From Rhodoligotrophos sp. CJ14 (GTDB lineage Bacteria; Pseudomonadota; Alphaproteobacteria; Rhizobiales; Im1), in the NCBI RefSeq assembly GCF_038811545.1, contig NZ_CP133319.1, positions 3,794,001 through 3,858,000 of the forward strand: a stretch of 64,000 nucleotides of DNA, given 5' to 3'. The position numbers and the translations under genes are program-made. The notes below the pieces were generated by a model. The model was not told the DNA's origin. It saw only the letters and a program-made list of their open reading frames with translations, and made no database searches. Below, in pieces: positions 18,832-26,944 of this stretch. How positions within the stretch are numbered: position 1 is the first letter of the stretch; the number at the start of each line of letters is the position of its first letter.

Positions 18832-18973
18832 GCTCATCCTCTGCTCGTCTGTCGCAGATGCAGCCAAGCCTATTCCGAACATTTTGTCGAGCAGACACGA
18901 GAAAGATTTGCGTAATCCTCAACCATCTGCAAAGCATTGCTATTCTATCGTTGACCATCTCACATGGTGTACG

Positions 18974-20002
18974 ATGAGAACTGGGCTGTATATCGGGGTT
19001 GCCCTTGTGATTGGTGGACTGCTCGCGTCGGCCGGATCTGGTGGCGCGCAGCAAGACCCCGCCGTCCCTCCGACGTCTGCTGCGTTGAGTCCCTCACAGA
19101 TCCCTGTGCCGTTGGACGAGAATGCGCTTGAGTCACCCGGCAAACCGCCGACGCCTAAGCCCAAGCTGCCCGCGCCCGCTCTGCACCAGAAGACAGTTTG
19201 TGGTCTGATCGAAACGGCGGCGAGCGAACATCGCCTGCCCATCGACTTCTTCACGCGCCTGATCTGGCAGGAAAGCGGATTCCGCGCCGATGCGACAAGC
19301 TATGTGGGCGCGCAGGGCATTGCGCAGTTCATGCCGGGCACGGCCGCGGAGCGGGGACTTGAGGACCCTTACGACATTCATCAGGCCATTCCGGCCTCCG
19401 CCCATCTTCTCCGGGATCTGCGGGCGCGCTTCGGCAATCTCGGCTTGGCCGCCGCCGCTTACAATGCAGGTCCCCGCCGGGTGGAGGATTGGCTGGCCGG
19501 CAATGGTGGCCTTCCCTACGAGACCCGCGATTATGTCTTGTCGATCACCGGCCGCGACGCCGAGGATTGGGCACAGGCAGACCGCAGCGACCGCGCCGTC
19601 CCGGATAGATACGGCTCGCTCGATGTGAAGGCGCTGGCGATGGAAGTGCCTGTCGTGACGAAGAAAGTGTCCTGCATCGAGATTGCCAAGACGCTCACCC
19701 GCGGCAGACCTGCCGTTGCCGGCAGGCCAGGCGTACCGGTTGCCAAGCGCCGCGCTCCGTGGGGCGTTCAGGTGGCCGCTCACTTCTCCCAGTCTCAGGC
19801 CCTGGCCAGATTCGGCCAGCTCCAGCGCCGCTTCAAGGTGCTCTCTGGCGTTGAGCCCATGGTGGTTCGCGAACTGAACCGCAGCCGCGGCAAGCGGGCA
19901 ATGTTCAATGTGCGCTTGCCGGCCGACAGCCGCACCGAGGCTGATCGCATTTGCGATCGCTTCCGCAATGCCGGCGGTGCCTGCATCGTGTTACGCAACT
20001 AG
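18974..20002 (+). CDS. Lytic transglycosylase with C-terminal SPOR domain
   Basis: About 342 residues. A signal peptide (residues 1-27, MRTGLYIGVALVIGGLL) and a Pro-rich linker precede an SLT domain: catalytic Glu in RLIWQESGFRADA, then YVGAQGIAQFMPGTAAERGL and AAAAYNAGPRRVEDWL. The last ~80 residues (WGVQVAAHFSQSQALARF to ACIVL) form a SPOR peptidoglycan-binding domain. It would cleave glycan strands in the periplasm and bind denuded septal glycan. The ATG at 18974 starts the signal peptide; the frame opens earlier but overlaps the divergent amidohydrolase start. Confidence 0.93.
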   Translation: MRTGLYIGVALVIGGLLASAGSGGAQQDPAVPPTSAALSPSQIPVPLDENALESPGKPPTPKPKLPAPALHQKTVCGLIETAASEHRLPIDFFTRLIWQESGFRADATSYVGAQGIAQFMPGTAAERGLEDPYDIHQAIPASAHLLRDLRARFGNLGLAAAAYNAGPRRVEDWLAGNGGLPYETRDYVLSITGRDAEDWAQADRSDRAVPDRYGSLDVKALAMEVPVVTKKVSCIEIAKTLTRGRPAVAGRPGVPVAKRRAPWGVQVAAHFSQSQALARFGQLQRRFKVLSGVEPMVVRELNRSRGKRAMFNVRLPADSRTEADRICDRFRNAGGACIVLRN

Positions 20003-20032
20003 AGCATCTCGATCCAGCGTGTCCAGGTCGCC

Positions 20033-21313
20033 TCAAGCCTTGTGATGCTTGCCCTTGAAGCCCATCACCGTGGGAATGCCGACAATCAGCGCGATGCCAC
20101 AGACCAGGAACACGCCGTGCGACATATGGTGGTCGATCAGGCTACCGAATATGAGCGGCGCGACCAGCGAGCCGATGTCGAATCCGGAATAGACGATGCC
20201 GAACACCTTGCCATAGCCGCCGGCCGGTGCCGCCCGCCGGACCAGCACGTCGCGGGACGGCATGGTAATGCCCGTTGCAAAGCCCGAAGCAGCGATCAGC
20301 GCGATAATGGCGACCGGGTGCAGGCCTGTGTGAAACACGAACATGATCAGAATGGCTGAAACCGCAAGCCCCAGCATTGCGATCACGTGATGCTTCTCGC
20401 TCCGGTCGGCGAGGACGCCGCCGAGCAGCACGCCGGATGCAGTGCCGACCTGGTAGCCTGCGACCGCCACTGTTGCCATGGCGAGCACCATGCCATAGCC
20501 TTCAGTAAGAGCACTGATGGCGAAGTTCTGTATGCCTGCTCCGGCAAAGGCGCTCAGCACGAAGAACAGGAAGGCCAGAAGCACCACCGGCATTGTGATG
20601 ATATGCCAGAAATGCGCAGGCGCGGGCTCGGCCTGCTGGCCGCCCGGTTTCCCCTTTTCCGCCGCCGCTTGCCGCCGTTGCACCTGTCCTTCGGTTCTGA
20701 TCGCCGGCCTGTTGAGGATCACCCAGCAGCTGATGATCAGGCCAAGGATGCCGACGGCCAGGAGGCCTGCGCGCCAACCCCACATCACGCCAATCGTACC
20801 GACAAAAATGGGCGAGACGCCGAAGCCGATATTGCCGGCGATCACATGAGTGGCGAAAGCTCGTCCCAGCCGCTCCGGCCTGACCCTGTGGCTCAGGATC
20901 GACAGATCAGCCGGATGATAGACGCTGTTGCCGATGCCCGCGAGCACGGCAAGCGGCAGCAGCATGTAGTAATTCGGCGCAAGCCCCATGAGGGCGACGC
21001 TGCCGGACTGCAGCGTGATGCCCATCATGAGCAGCCGATGTGCACCGAAGCGATCGACAAGCACGCCTGCCGCGATCTGGCCGAGGCCGGACGCCGCATA
21101 GAAGCAGGTGAGGATCAGTCCCAGATCAACGAAGGTGACATTGAAGGCATCCCTCATCATCGGGAACAACGGTGCCAGCGCCAGCTGCAGGATATGGCTG
21201 GTGAAATGCGCCGAGGCCACCGTTCCGATGATGCGAATATCGCTTTGCGAACCCGCAGCCTTCTGGGCAGAACTTGCAACGCTCACGATTGGGCCGCCTT
21301 TGGTCAGAGTCAC
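20033..21313 (-). CDS. MFS transporter
   Basis: A 426-residue major facilitator protein with twelve predicted helices. The loop 2-3 motif is GVLVDRFGAHRLLM (degenerate GxxxDRxGRR), and the segment GIGNSVYHPADLSILS in helix 4-5 resembles the fosmidomycin-resistance (Fsr) branch. Start is GTG at 21313; an ATG a few codons upstream is followed at once by TAA. An 8-base inverted repeat (ACACGGGC, arms 21334-21341 and 21357-21364) sits just upstream. Substrate is unknown. It is convergent with the lytic transglycosylase gene. Confidence 0.88.
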   Translation of the reverse strand: MTLTKGGPIVSVASSAQKAAGSQSDIRIIGTVASAHFTSHILQLALAPLFPMMRDAFNVTFVDLGLILTCFYAASGLGQIAAGVLVDRFGAHRLLMMGITLQSGSVALMGLAPNYYMLLPLAVLAGIGNSVYHPADLSILSHRVRPERLGRAFATHVIAGNIGFGVSPIFVGTIGVMWGWRAGLLAVGILGLIISCWVILNRPAIRTEGQVQRRQAAAEKGKPGGQQAEPAPAHFWHIITMPVVLLAFLFFVLSAFAGAGIQNFAISALTEGYGMVLAMATVAVAGYQVGTASGVLLGGVLADRSEKHHVIAMLGLAVSAILIMFVFHTGLHPVAIIALIAASGFATGITMPSRDVLVRRAAPAGGYGKVFGIVYSGFDIGSLVAPLIFGSLIDHHMSHGVFLVCGIALIVGIPTVMGFKGKHHKA

Positions 21314-21477
21314 GTTAGACCATCAACAGGAGGACACGGGCCTGCGGTTCCCGTGCGCCCGTGTCGAGGCGTGCATCAGAACGCCTAATCTTTGGGCAGG
21401 TCAACGCCAGGGGTCTGCGCCTGGCTCAATCCAGCTATGCGCCCGAAATTCCGTTAACGTTCAGGTGAGCTCAGATC

Positions 21478-22632
21478 TCAAGGTCTGAGATAGTCCTCAA
21501 CCAGCCGCACCCAGAACGAGGCGCCGATCACCAGCGCATCATCGTTGAAATTATAGCGCGACGTATGCAGCTTGTGTCCATCGCCCATCCCCAGCATGAA
21601 GTAGCTGCCGGGCCGCGCTTGAAGCATATAGGCGAAGTCTTCGCTATAGGAAAATGGACGCTCGAGATCGGTGATCTTGTCGGCGCCCGCCCATTTGAGG
21701 GCAATGTCGCGCGCGAACTGCGTTGGCTCCGGCGCATTGACCGTGACCGGATAGAACCGCTCATAGTTCACGTCAGCAGTAAGCCCGAAGCTCTCAGCCT
21801 GCATTTTCGCAAGTCTGGTCACCCGCTGCTCGATCAAGTCGCGCGTCGCGGCGCTGAATGTCCGCACATCCACCGTCAACTGTGCCTCATCCGGGATGAC
21901 ATTGCTGACCGTTCCCGCATGGAAGGTGCCGACGCTCAGCACAGCCGGTTCCTGTGGATCGCGGTTTCGGGAGACGATGCTCTGGAGGGCGACCACGAGC
22001 GTCGCCGCTGCCAGAATAGGATCGGCCGTGAGATGCGGGGTGGCGGCATGTCCGCCAGCCCCTCGCATTGTGATGGTCGCGACATCTGAGGCGGCCATCA
22101 TGGGCCCCGTCTTGAACAGAAAATGTCCGAGGGGCACGTTTGGCATATTGTGGAGCGCGAACACCGCGTCGCACGGGAACTGCTCGAACAGACCCTCCTC
22201 AACCATGCGTTTCGCACCGGAAATATCTTCTTCCGCCGGCTGGAAGATCAGGTGCAGCGTGCCGTTGAATGGCCGCGCCTTGCTGAGATAGCGAGCAGCC
22301 CCAAGCAGCATCGCCATGTGCCCGTCATGGCCGCAGGCGTGCATTTTCCCGGGATTCGCGCTCGCATAGGCAAGGCCGGTCTCCTCCTGAATGGGGAGTG
22401 CGTCCATATCAGCGCGCAGACCAAGGCTCCGTGGCCCGTTGCCGTTACGTAAGGTGGCAACGATGCCAGTGCCCGCCACGCCTCTCGTGACCTGATAGCC
22501 CCAATCCTCCAGATGCTTGGCAATGAAGGCCGATGTCTCATGTTCCTCGAACGCGAGTTCCGGCCTTGTATGGAGATGGCGTCTGATCGCGGTCAGATCA
22601 GGCTCGGACTCTTTTATTTCGGCCACAATCAT
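21478..22632 (-). CDS. M20-family amidohydrolase (aminoacylase/hippurate hydrolase type)
   Basis: About 384 residues. It is a di-zinc peptidase-family M20D enzyme: LRADMDALPIQEETGL, the metal motif MHACGHDGHMAMLLGAA, FQPAEE, and the dimerisation domain GGHAATPHLTADPI, followed by C-terminal PFSYSEDFAYML. These enzymes cleave N-acyl or indole-conjugated amino acids. The ATG at 22632 has AAGG eight bases upstream; the frame continues to 22722 with a Gly-rich lead that I judge non-coding. Substrate cannot be fixed from sequence. Confidence 0.92.
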   Translation of the reverse strand: MIVAEIKESEPDLTAIRRHLHTRPELAFEEHETSAFIAKHLEDWGYQVTRGVAGTGIVATLRNGNGPRSLGLRADMDALPIQEETGLAYASANPGKMHACGHDGHMAMLLGAARYLSKARPFNGTLHLIFQPAEEDISGAKRMVEEGLFEQFPCDAVFALHNMPNVPLGHFLFKTGPMMAASDVATITMRGAGGHAATPHLTADPILAAATLVVALQSIVSRNRDPQEPAVLSVGTFHAGTVSNVIPDEAQLTVDVRTFSAATRDLIEQRVTRLAKMQAESFGLTADVNYERFYPVTVNAPEPTQFARDIALKWAGADKITDLERPFSYSEDFAYMLQARPGSYFMLGMGDGHKLHTSRYNFNDDALVIGASFWVRLVEDYLRP

Positions 22633-22767
22633 CGATACGCCTTGTCGAATGGCGGTGTCGGTCGCGGCAGCATGCCCAAGCAGTTCGCTGGCTCGACTGC
22701 CGCCGCCGCCACTATAGGCCAATGGCTACAGCCTGCCAGCAGCCTTCGACAAGCAAATCATCATTGT

Positions 22768-23511
22768 CTAGCGCACCGGCAGCGCCTCGATCTCTTGCTT
22801 TGTCAGCGTGAGCGAAAGCTTGTCGGCCGCAAGCTTCACCGCCTCCAGGGGAACGACCACCTCGCGCGCGCCGATACCCAGGAACCCGCCCACTTCCAGG
22901 GAAATGGCCACAGGCTTGCCATCGACCGTGCCAAGCACGTCATTCACCTCCGCGATCCTCTTGCCCTCCTGGTCGTGAACATCCATGCCCGTGAGTTGCC
23001 CGATGGAGATGTTGAGGGACGGAACCTTGATATTCGCGTCTTCGAGCTCGATGAACGACAAGGCCGCCTGCTTTGCATCGGCTGGTTGGCTGGCTGTCGG
23101 GGAGCCACTCTCTTGGGTCCCGCTGCCTTTTTCTGAGGAAGCCTTGCTGGTCTCTGCCTGGGATGGGGCCGTTGTGGCTGGTGCCGCAGGCGTGGTGTTG
23201 GCGGTGGGAGTGACGGTGGTTTCGTTTGTAGCGGCTGTTCCGGAGGCCGGCGCCTGGCCAGATGCAGGCGGTGTTCTGGACGTAGCGGGCTCATCGGCTG
23301 GATCTTCGGCCGAGGTTGCATCCGCCGCGTCCTCGGGAATCTCGGTTGCCGTATTCTCAAGCTTCTTGATCGCGTCTTCCAGCACCTGGATTGCATCATC
23401 CGTACCGGCTGTGCTCTCGCTATTGGCCTTCGGCGTTGTCTGCGTATGGACGGCGGCGGTCGACGCGATCAGCGCGGCAATGGCCGCAAGCGGCAACATT
23501 GGACTCTTCAT
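22768..23511 (-). CDS. Exported PRC-barrel domain protein with Ala/Thr/Ser-rich linker
   Basis: About 247 residues. A signal peptide (MKSPMLPLAAIAALIASTAAV) is followed by an acidic helix (residues about 38-70), a long low-complexity Ala/Thr/Pro/Ser region (about 75-155) and a C-terminal PRC-barrel (IGQLTGMDVHDQEGKRIAEV, then VVVPLEAVKL). PRC-barrel proteins in alphaproteobacteria are often periplasmic stress or structural proteins. The start at 23511 has GGAGCACTCTC upstream. It lies convergent to nothing; both flanking genes are also on the minus strand. Function is unknown. Confidence 0.8.
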   Translation of the reverse strand: MKSPMLPLAAIAALIASTAAVHTQTTPKANSESTAGTDDAIQVLEDAIKKLENTATEIPEDAADATSAEDPADEPATSRTPPASGQAPASGTAATNETTVTPTANTTPAAPATTAPSQAETSKASSEKGSGTQESGSPTASQPADAKQAALSFIELEDANIKVPSLNISIGQLTGMDVHDQEGKRIAEVNDVLGTVDGKPVAISLEVGGFLGIGAREVVVPLEAVKLAADKLSLTLTKQEIEALPVR

Positions 23512-23599
23512 GAGAGTGCTCCCTATGGTCTGCGGGCGAGGGATCTTGCCTCGGCTCGGGCGCATTCTCAACCAAAAGTTGTAAATTCCGTGTTGACGT

Positions 23600-24202
23600 C
23601 TAGAGAGAGTCCAGCCAAGAATCGCAAATCTGCAGGGCCTCATCGATGCTGAAAGTAGCCGGGTTCAGGCAACGCTCGAGCCACAGACCGTCCATAAGGG
23701 CGGAAAGGCCAATTGCCGCCAGCCGAATGTCCGGAACTGTCTTAGGTGTTCCACCGGTAAAATCAGCGAGCAGATCCTCCAGGCAGGAGCGGAACTCCCC
23801 ATAGGTGCGATCGTGGGTTTCAGCCAAGAGCCTGGAGTCCCCGATCATGCCCCAGAACACGACCCACGCTCTGAACGTCCCATGATCGAACCCGGATGCA
23901 GCGAATGTTGCCCTGAAGAACGCTGTCAGACGTTCCCGCGGCGTGGGATTGGCTTGTGCAACCGCCGCCTTGGCGCCGTCCAGCAATCCCATCGCCAGTG
24001 TTTCATAGGCTTGCGCCACCAGCGCGTCCTTGCTGGGGTAGTGATGGTTGATCAGTCCAATCGAGATGCCTGCCTCGGCACTGATCTTGCGGACCGACAA
24101 CCCTGCATGGCCTTGCTCGCCGAGGCATTTGAGAGTGGCGGCGATCAGAATCCGGCGCCGTTCCTCGGGGAGCTTACGTTCGAACTTGCTGCGTGTGGCC
24201 AT
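23600..24202 (-). CDS. TetR-family regulator, BetI-like
   Basis: A 200-residue repressor. The N-terminal helix-turn-helix is ILIAATLKCLGEQGHAGLSVRKISAEAGISIGLINHHYPSKDAL, and the C-terminal part (RAWVVFWG, ALMDGLWLERCL) is the BetI-type TetR_C ligand domain. It is divergent from two aminotransferase genes, and a perfect palindrome lies between them, so it most likely represses that operon and itself. No choline genes are nearby, so it is not BetI proper. Ligand is unknown. Confidence 0.9.
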   Translation of the reverse strand: MATRSKFERKLPEERRRILIAATLKCLGEQGHAGLSVRKISAEAGISIGLINHHYPSKDALVAQAYETLAMGLLDGAKAAVAQANPTPRERLTAFFRATFAASGFDHGTFRAWVVFWGMIGDSRLLAETHDRTYGEFRSCLEDLLADFTGGTPKTVPDIRLAAIGLSALMDGLWLERCLNPATFSIDEALQICDSWLDSL

Positions 24203-24239
24203 GTGAGAGCAGATACCCCGAATTCTGTGGAAGAAATAT

Positions 24240-24253
24240 TGAACGATCGTTCA
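24240..24253. promoter_or_regulatory. Candidate TetR operator, perfect 14-base palindrome
   Basis: TGAACGATCGTTCA reads the same on both strands. It is 38 bases upstream of the TetR-type gene start and 58 bases upstream of the aminotransferase start. Palindromes with a GAACG-CGTTC core are typical TetR-family operators. It is therefore the likely target of the adjacent regulator. Confidence 0.75.
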
Positions 24254-24311
24254 GTACTGGTTTATATGGTAGGAATGACGTCTCAATCATTATAGCGGAG
24301 AGCCTGAAGAC

Positions 24312-25511
24312 ATGCGCTTTTCATCATTTGTCGAGCGGATCGGCGGGGAGGGCTCGGAAGCTTGGGCCATTCACGGTGCCGCAAGCGCCGCGCGGGCCCG
24401 TGGTGAAGACGTGGTGATGCTGAGCATTGGCGATCCGGATTTTCCCACGCCCGAGATGATCAGCGTCGCCGCCACCGAATCGCTCAATGCCGGTGACACA
24501 CATTATGCCGAAATACTTGGCCGGAAACCGCTGCGTGAGGCGGTCGCCGCTCAGCATCGGCGTCTGAACGGCCAGCTCGTGGGACCGGAGAACGTGATCA
24601 TCCTGGCTGGTGCGCAGAATGGCCTGTTTGCGGCAAGTCTGTGTCTTACTCAGCCAGGCGATGAGGTCATCGCGCTCGAGCCCATGTATGTGACTTACGA
24701 GGCGAGCATCCGCGCATCCGGCGCGACGCTCGTTCCGGTCGCCCAGCCGGCGGCGGGCGGCTTCCGCCCGGATTTGGCAGCGCTCGAGGCAGCGGTGACT
24801 GATCGTACGCGGGCCATTTTTCTTGCCAACCCGAACAATCCGACCGGCGTCGTGCTGACCCGCGAGGAGCTGGAAGGAATTGCTGATATTGCCCGCCGTC
24901 ATGATCTTTGGGTCGTCTCCGACGAGGTCTACGCGGCCTTGACCTTCGAGGCTCCGCACGTGGGCATAGGCTCTCTGCCCGGCATGGCCGAACGCACCGT
25001 GACCATTGGCAGCCTCTCCAAATCCCACGCCATGACCGGCTGGCGTGTTGGCTGGATGGTCGCGCCCGAGCAATTGATCAAATACGCCGAGAAGCTGGCA
25101 CTTTGCATGCTTTATGGTCTGCCTGGCTTCATTCAGACTGCTGCGACCAAGGCATTGAATGAGGGTATCCAGGAAGTTGCCCGCATGCGGGAAATCTATC
25201 TCCGCCGCCGCGACTTGCTTTACGGCGAGCTCAGCAGCCTGCCTCAGCTGAAATGCCTGAAGCCCCAGGCGGGCATGTTTCTGATTGCGGATGTTCGCGC
25301 CACGGGCATGACCAGCCGCGACTTCGCTTGGGGTCTCTATAGCGAAATGGGCGTTGCTGTGCTCGATGCGACTGCTTTCGGCAAGAGTGCTGAGGGCTAT
25401 CTCCGCATCTCCTACACAGTGGGCGAAGACGAGCTGCTGGACGGATGCCGCAGGATAAAGTCTTATCTCGAGAGGCTCGCGAGACGCCCCGATATGGTCG
25501 TGGGCGCATGA
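24312..25511 (+). CDS. PLP-dependent class I aminotransferase
   Basis: A 399-residue fold-type I aminotransferase. Landmarks: NPNNPTGVVLTREELEGIA, the Asp/Tyr pair in VVSDEVYAALTF, the PLP Lys in GSLSKSHAMTGWRVGWMV, and a C-terminal Arg region (GYLRISYTVGED). It is of the aspartate/aromatic aminotransferase type. Its partner downstream is a class III aminotransferase 16 bases away, so both should be in one operon under the adjacent TetR regulator. Amino donor and acceptor are unknown. Confidence 0.92.
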   Translation: MRFSSFVERIGGEGSEAWAIHGAASAARARGEDVVMLSIGDPDFPTPEMISVAATESLNAGDTHYAEILGRKPLREAVAAQHRRLNGQLVGPENVIILAGAQNGLFAASLCLTQPGDEVIALEPMYVTYEASIRASGATLVPVAQPAAGGFRPDLAALEAAVTDRTRAIFLANPNNPTGVVLTREELEGIADIARRHDLWVVSDEVYAALTFEAPHVGIGSLPGMAERTVTIGSLSKSHAMTGWRVGWMVAPEQLIKYAEKLALCMLYGLPGFIQTAATKALNEGIQEVARMREIYLRRRDLLYGELSSLPQLKCLKPQAGMFLIADVRATGMTSRDFAWGLYSEMGVAVLDATAFGKSAEGYLRISYTVGEDELLDGCRRIKSYLERLARRPDMVVGA

Positions 25512-25527
25512 GGAGGGGGTCCAGGAC

Positions 25528-26889
25528 ATGACGCTCCAGGAGAAGCTCGTCACCAGAAGTCCAAGCAGCTTCGGTTTGGAAGGCCTGCCAAAGATCGCAT
25601 ATGGGCGCGGCAGCTACCTTTATGATGTGAACGGCAAGCGCTATCTCGACGGTTCAGGCGGTCCGGCGGTCTATGCTATCGGCCATGCCAATCCCGAGGT
25701 GAACGAGGCGGTAAAGGCCCAGCTCGATAAGATTGCCCATGGATATCGCTATCTCTTTACCAGCGATGCGGCGGAAGAGCTGGTCAATATCATTTATGAG
25801 GTGACGGGCTTCCGGAAGGTGGTGTTTGTATCCAGCGGCTCGGAAGCGGTCGAGTCCTGCCTGAAGATCGCCCTGCAATACTGGGCAGCCAAGGGCAAGA
25901 TGAGCAAGCGACGCTTCATCGCCCGCGAGCGTTCATGGCACGGCAACACCCTGGGCGCCTTGTCCGTGTCTGGCTTCAGGGCACGGCGCGCGCCATTTGA
26001 GGGAAGCCTGCTCGACGTCTCCAGGGTTTCTGCCGCCAACGATTACCGGCGGCCGCCTGGTGTTTCGTCCGACGCATTGGCAGGTTACCTCGCAAACGAG
26101 CTCGAGCAGGAAATCCTGCGGGTGGGCGCCGAGAACATCGCTGCCTTCATCTTCGAGCCGGTGGTCGGGGCCGCCGGTGGCGTGGTGCCCGCGCCCCGCG
26201 GTTATGCCAAGGCGGTCACGGAAGTCTGCCGCAAGCACGACATTCTGGTGATCTCGGATGAGGTCATGTGCGGCTCGGGCCGTGTGGGGACCTGGCGCGC
26301 CCTGGAACATGATGGCGTGATGCCCGATCTCATGTCCATCGCCAAAGGTCTGGCCGCGGGCTATGTGCCTCTCGGTGCAGCGCTCTATAGCGATGAGATC
26401 AGCGACACGATTGTTGCAGCCCATGGTGGTGCGCAAACTGGCCATACGTTCACGGGCCACACGGCCGCTTGCGCGGCGGGCGTTGCGGTTCAGAAGCTGA
26501 TGAAGCGTGAGAACCTGATCGAGCGGGTGCGGGTACGTGGGGCAAGCTTCCAGGAGGAGCTTCGCAAGGCGCTCGCCCATATCCCCGAGGTCGGTGACGT
26601 GCGCGGACGCGGCTATTTCATTGGCATCGAGCTCGTGGAAGATCCAGAGAGCAAGCGGCCTTTCCCGCCGCAGCTCAAACTGCACGCCGAGATCGGCAAC
26701 ACGGCCTTCGCCAATGGCCTGATCTGCTATCCCTGCACGGGCAATGTGGATGGCGTGGCCGGCGATACGGTAATCATCGCGCCGCCCTACAACGCGAGCG
26801 ATGCCGAGCTTGCCGAGATCATCGAGATCCTCACCCCCTCCATCGAGCAGGCCGTCTCCCGCGCCCGCTCGCAGGCCAGGGCGACCTGA
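25528..26889 (+). CDS. Class III PLP aminotransferase
   Basis: A 453-residue omega-type aminotransferase. Landmarks: GSGGPAVYAIGHANPEV at the N-terminus, FVSSGSEAVESCLKIA, ARERSWHGNTLGALS, FIFEPVVGAAGG, VISDEVMCGSGRVG, and the PLP Lys in SIAKGLAAGYVPLGAAL. The ribosome binding site AGGAGGGGG is strong. Being paired with a class I aminotransferase suggests handling of a diamine, beta-alanine-like or omega-amino acid, but the substrate is inference. The stop is 50 bases from that of the convergent GH15 gene. Confidence 0.93.
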   Translation: MTLQEKLVTRSPSSFGLEGLPKIAYGRGSYLYDVNGKRYLDGSGGPAVYAIGHANPEVNEAVKAQLDKIAHGYRYLFTSDAAEELVNIIYEVTGFRKVVFVSSGSEAVESCLKIALQYWAAKGKMSKRRFIARERSWHGNTLGALSVSGFRARRAPFEGSLLDVSRVSAANDYRRPPGVSSDALAGYLANELEQEILRVGAENIAAFIFEPVVGAAGGVVPAPRGYAKAVTEVCRKHDILVISDEVMCGSGRVGTWRALEHDGVMPDLMSIAKGLAAGYVPLGAALYSDEISDTIVAAHGGAQTGHTFTGHTAACAAGVAVQKLMKRENLIERVRVRGASFQEELRKALAHIPEVGDVRGRGYFIGIELVEDPESKRPFPPQLKLHAEIGNTAFANGLICYPCTGNVDGVAGDTVIIAPPYNASDAELAEIIEILTPSIEQAVSRARSQARAT

Positions 26890-26927
26890 GACCTGCGCAG
26901 GTTCGGGCAGGCTGACCAGACGCCATC

Positions 26928-26944
26928 CCTGAGGCGCGCTCAGG
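26928..26944. terminator. Candidate bidirectional terminator hairpin between convergent genes
   Basis: CCTGAG-GCGCG-CTCAGG forms a 6-base-pair stem with a 5-base loop and covers the stop codon of the GH15 gene. A perfect 12-base palindrome ACCTGCGCAGGT lies just upstream (26891-26902). There is no T-tract, so this is weak as an intrinsic terminator and may instead slow polymerase from either side. Confidence 0.35.

Noticed and set aside
17806-18915. 369-residue open frame antisense to the amidohydrolase
   Set aside because: Shadow of a well supported YtcJ-like gene.
26891-26902. Perfect palindrome ACCTGCGCAGGT as an operator
   Set aside because: It lies between convergent gene ends with no promoter to control; kept only as a note to the terminator call.
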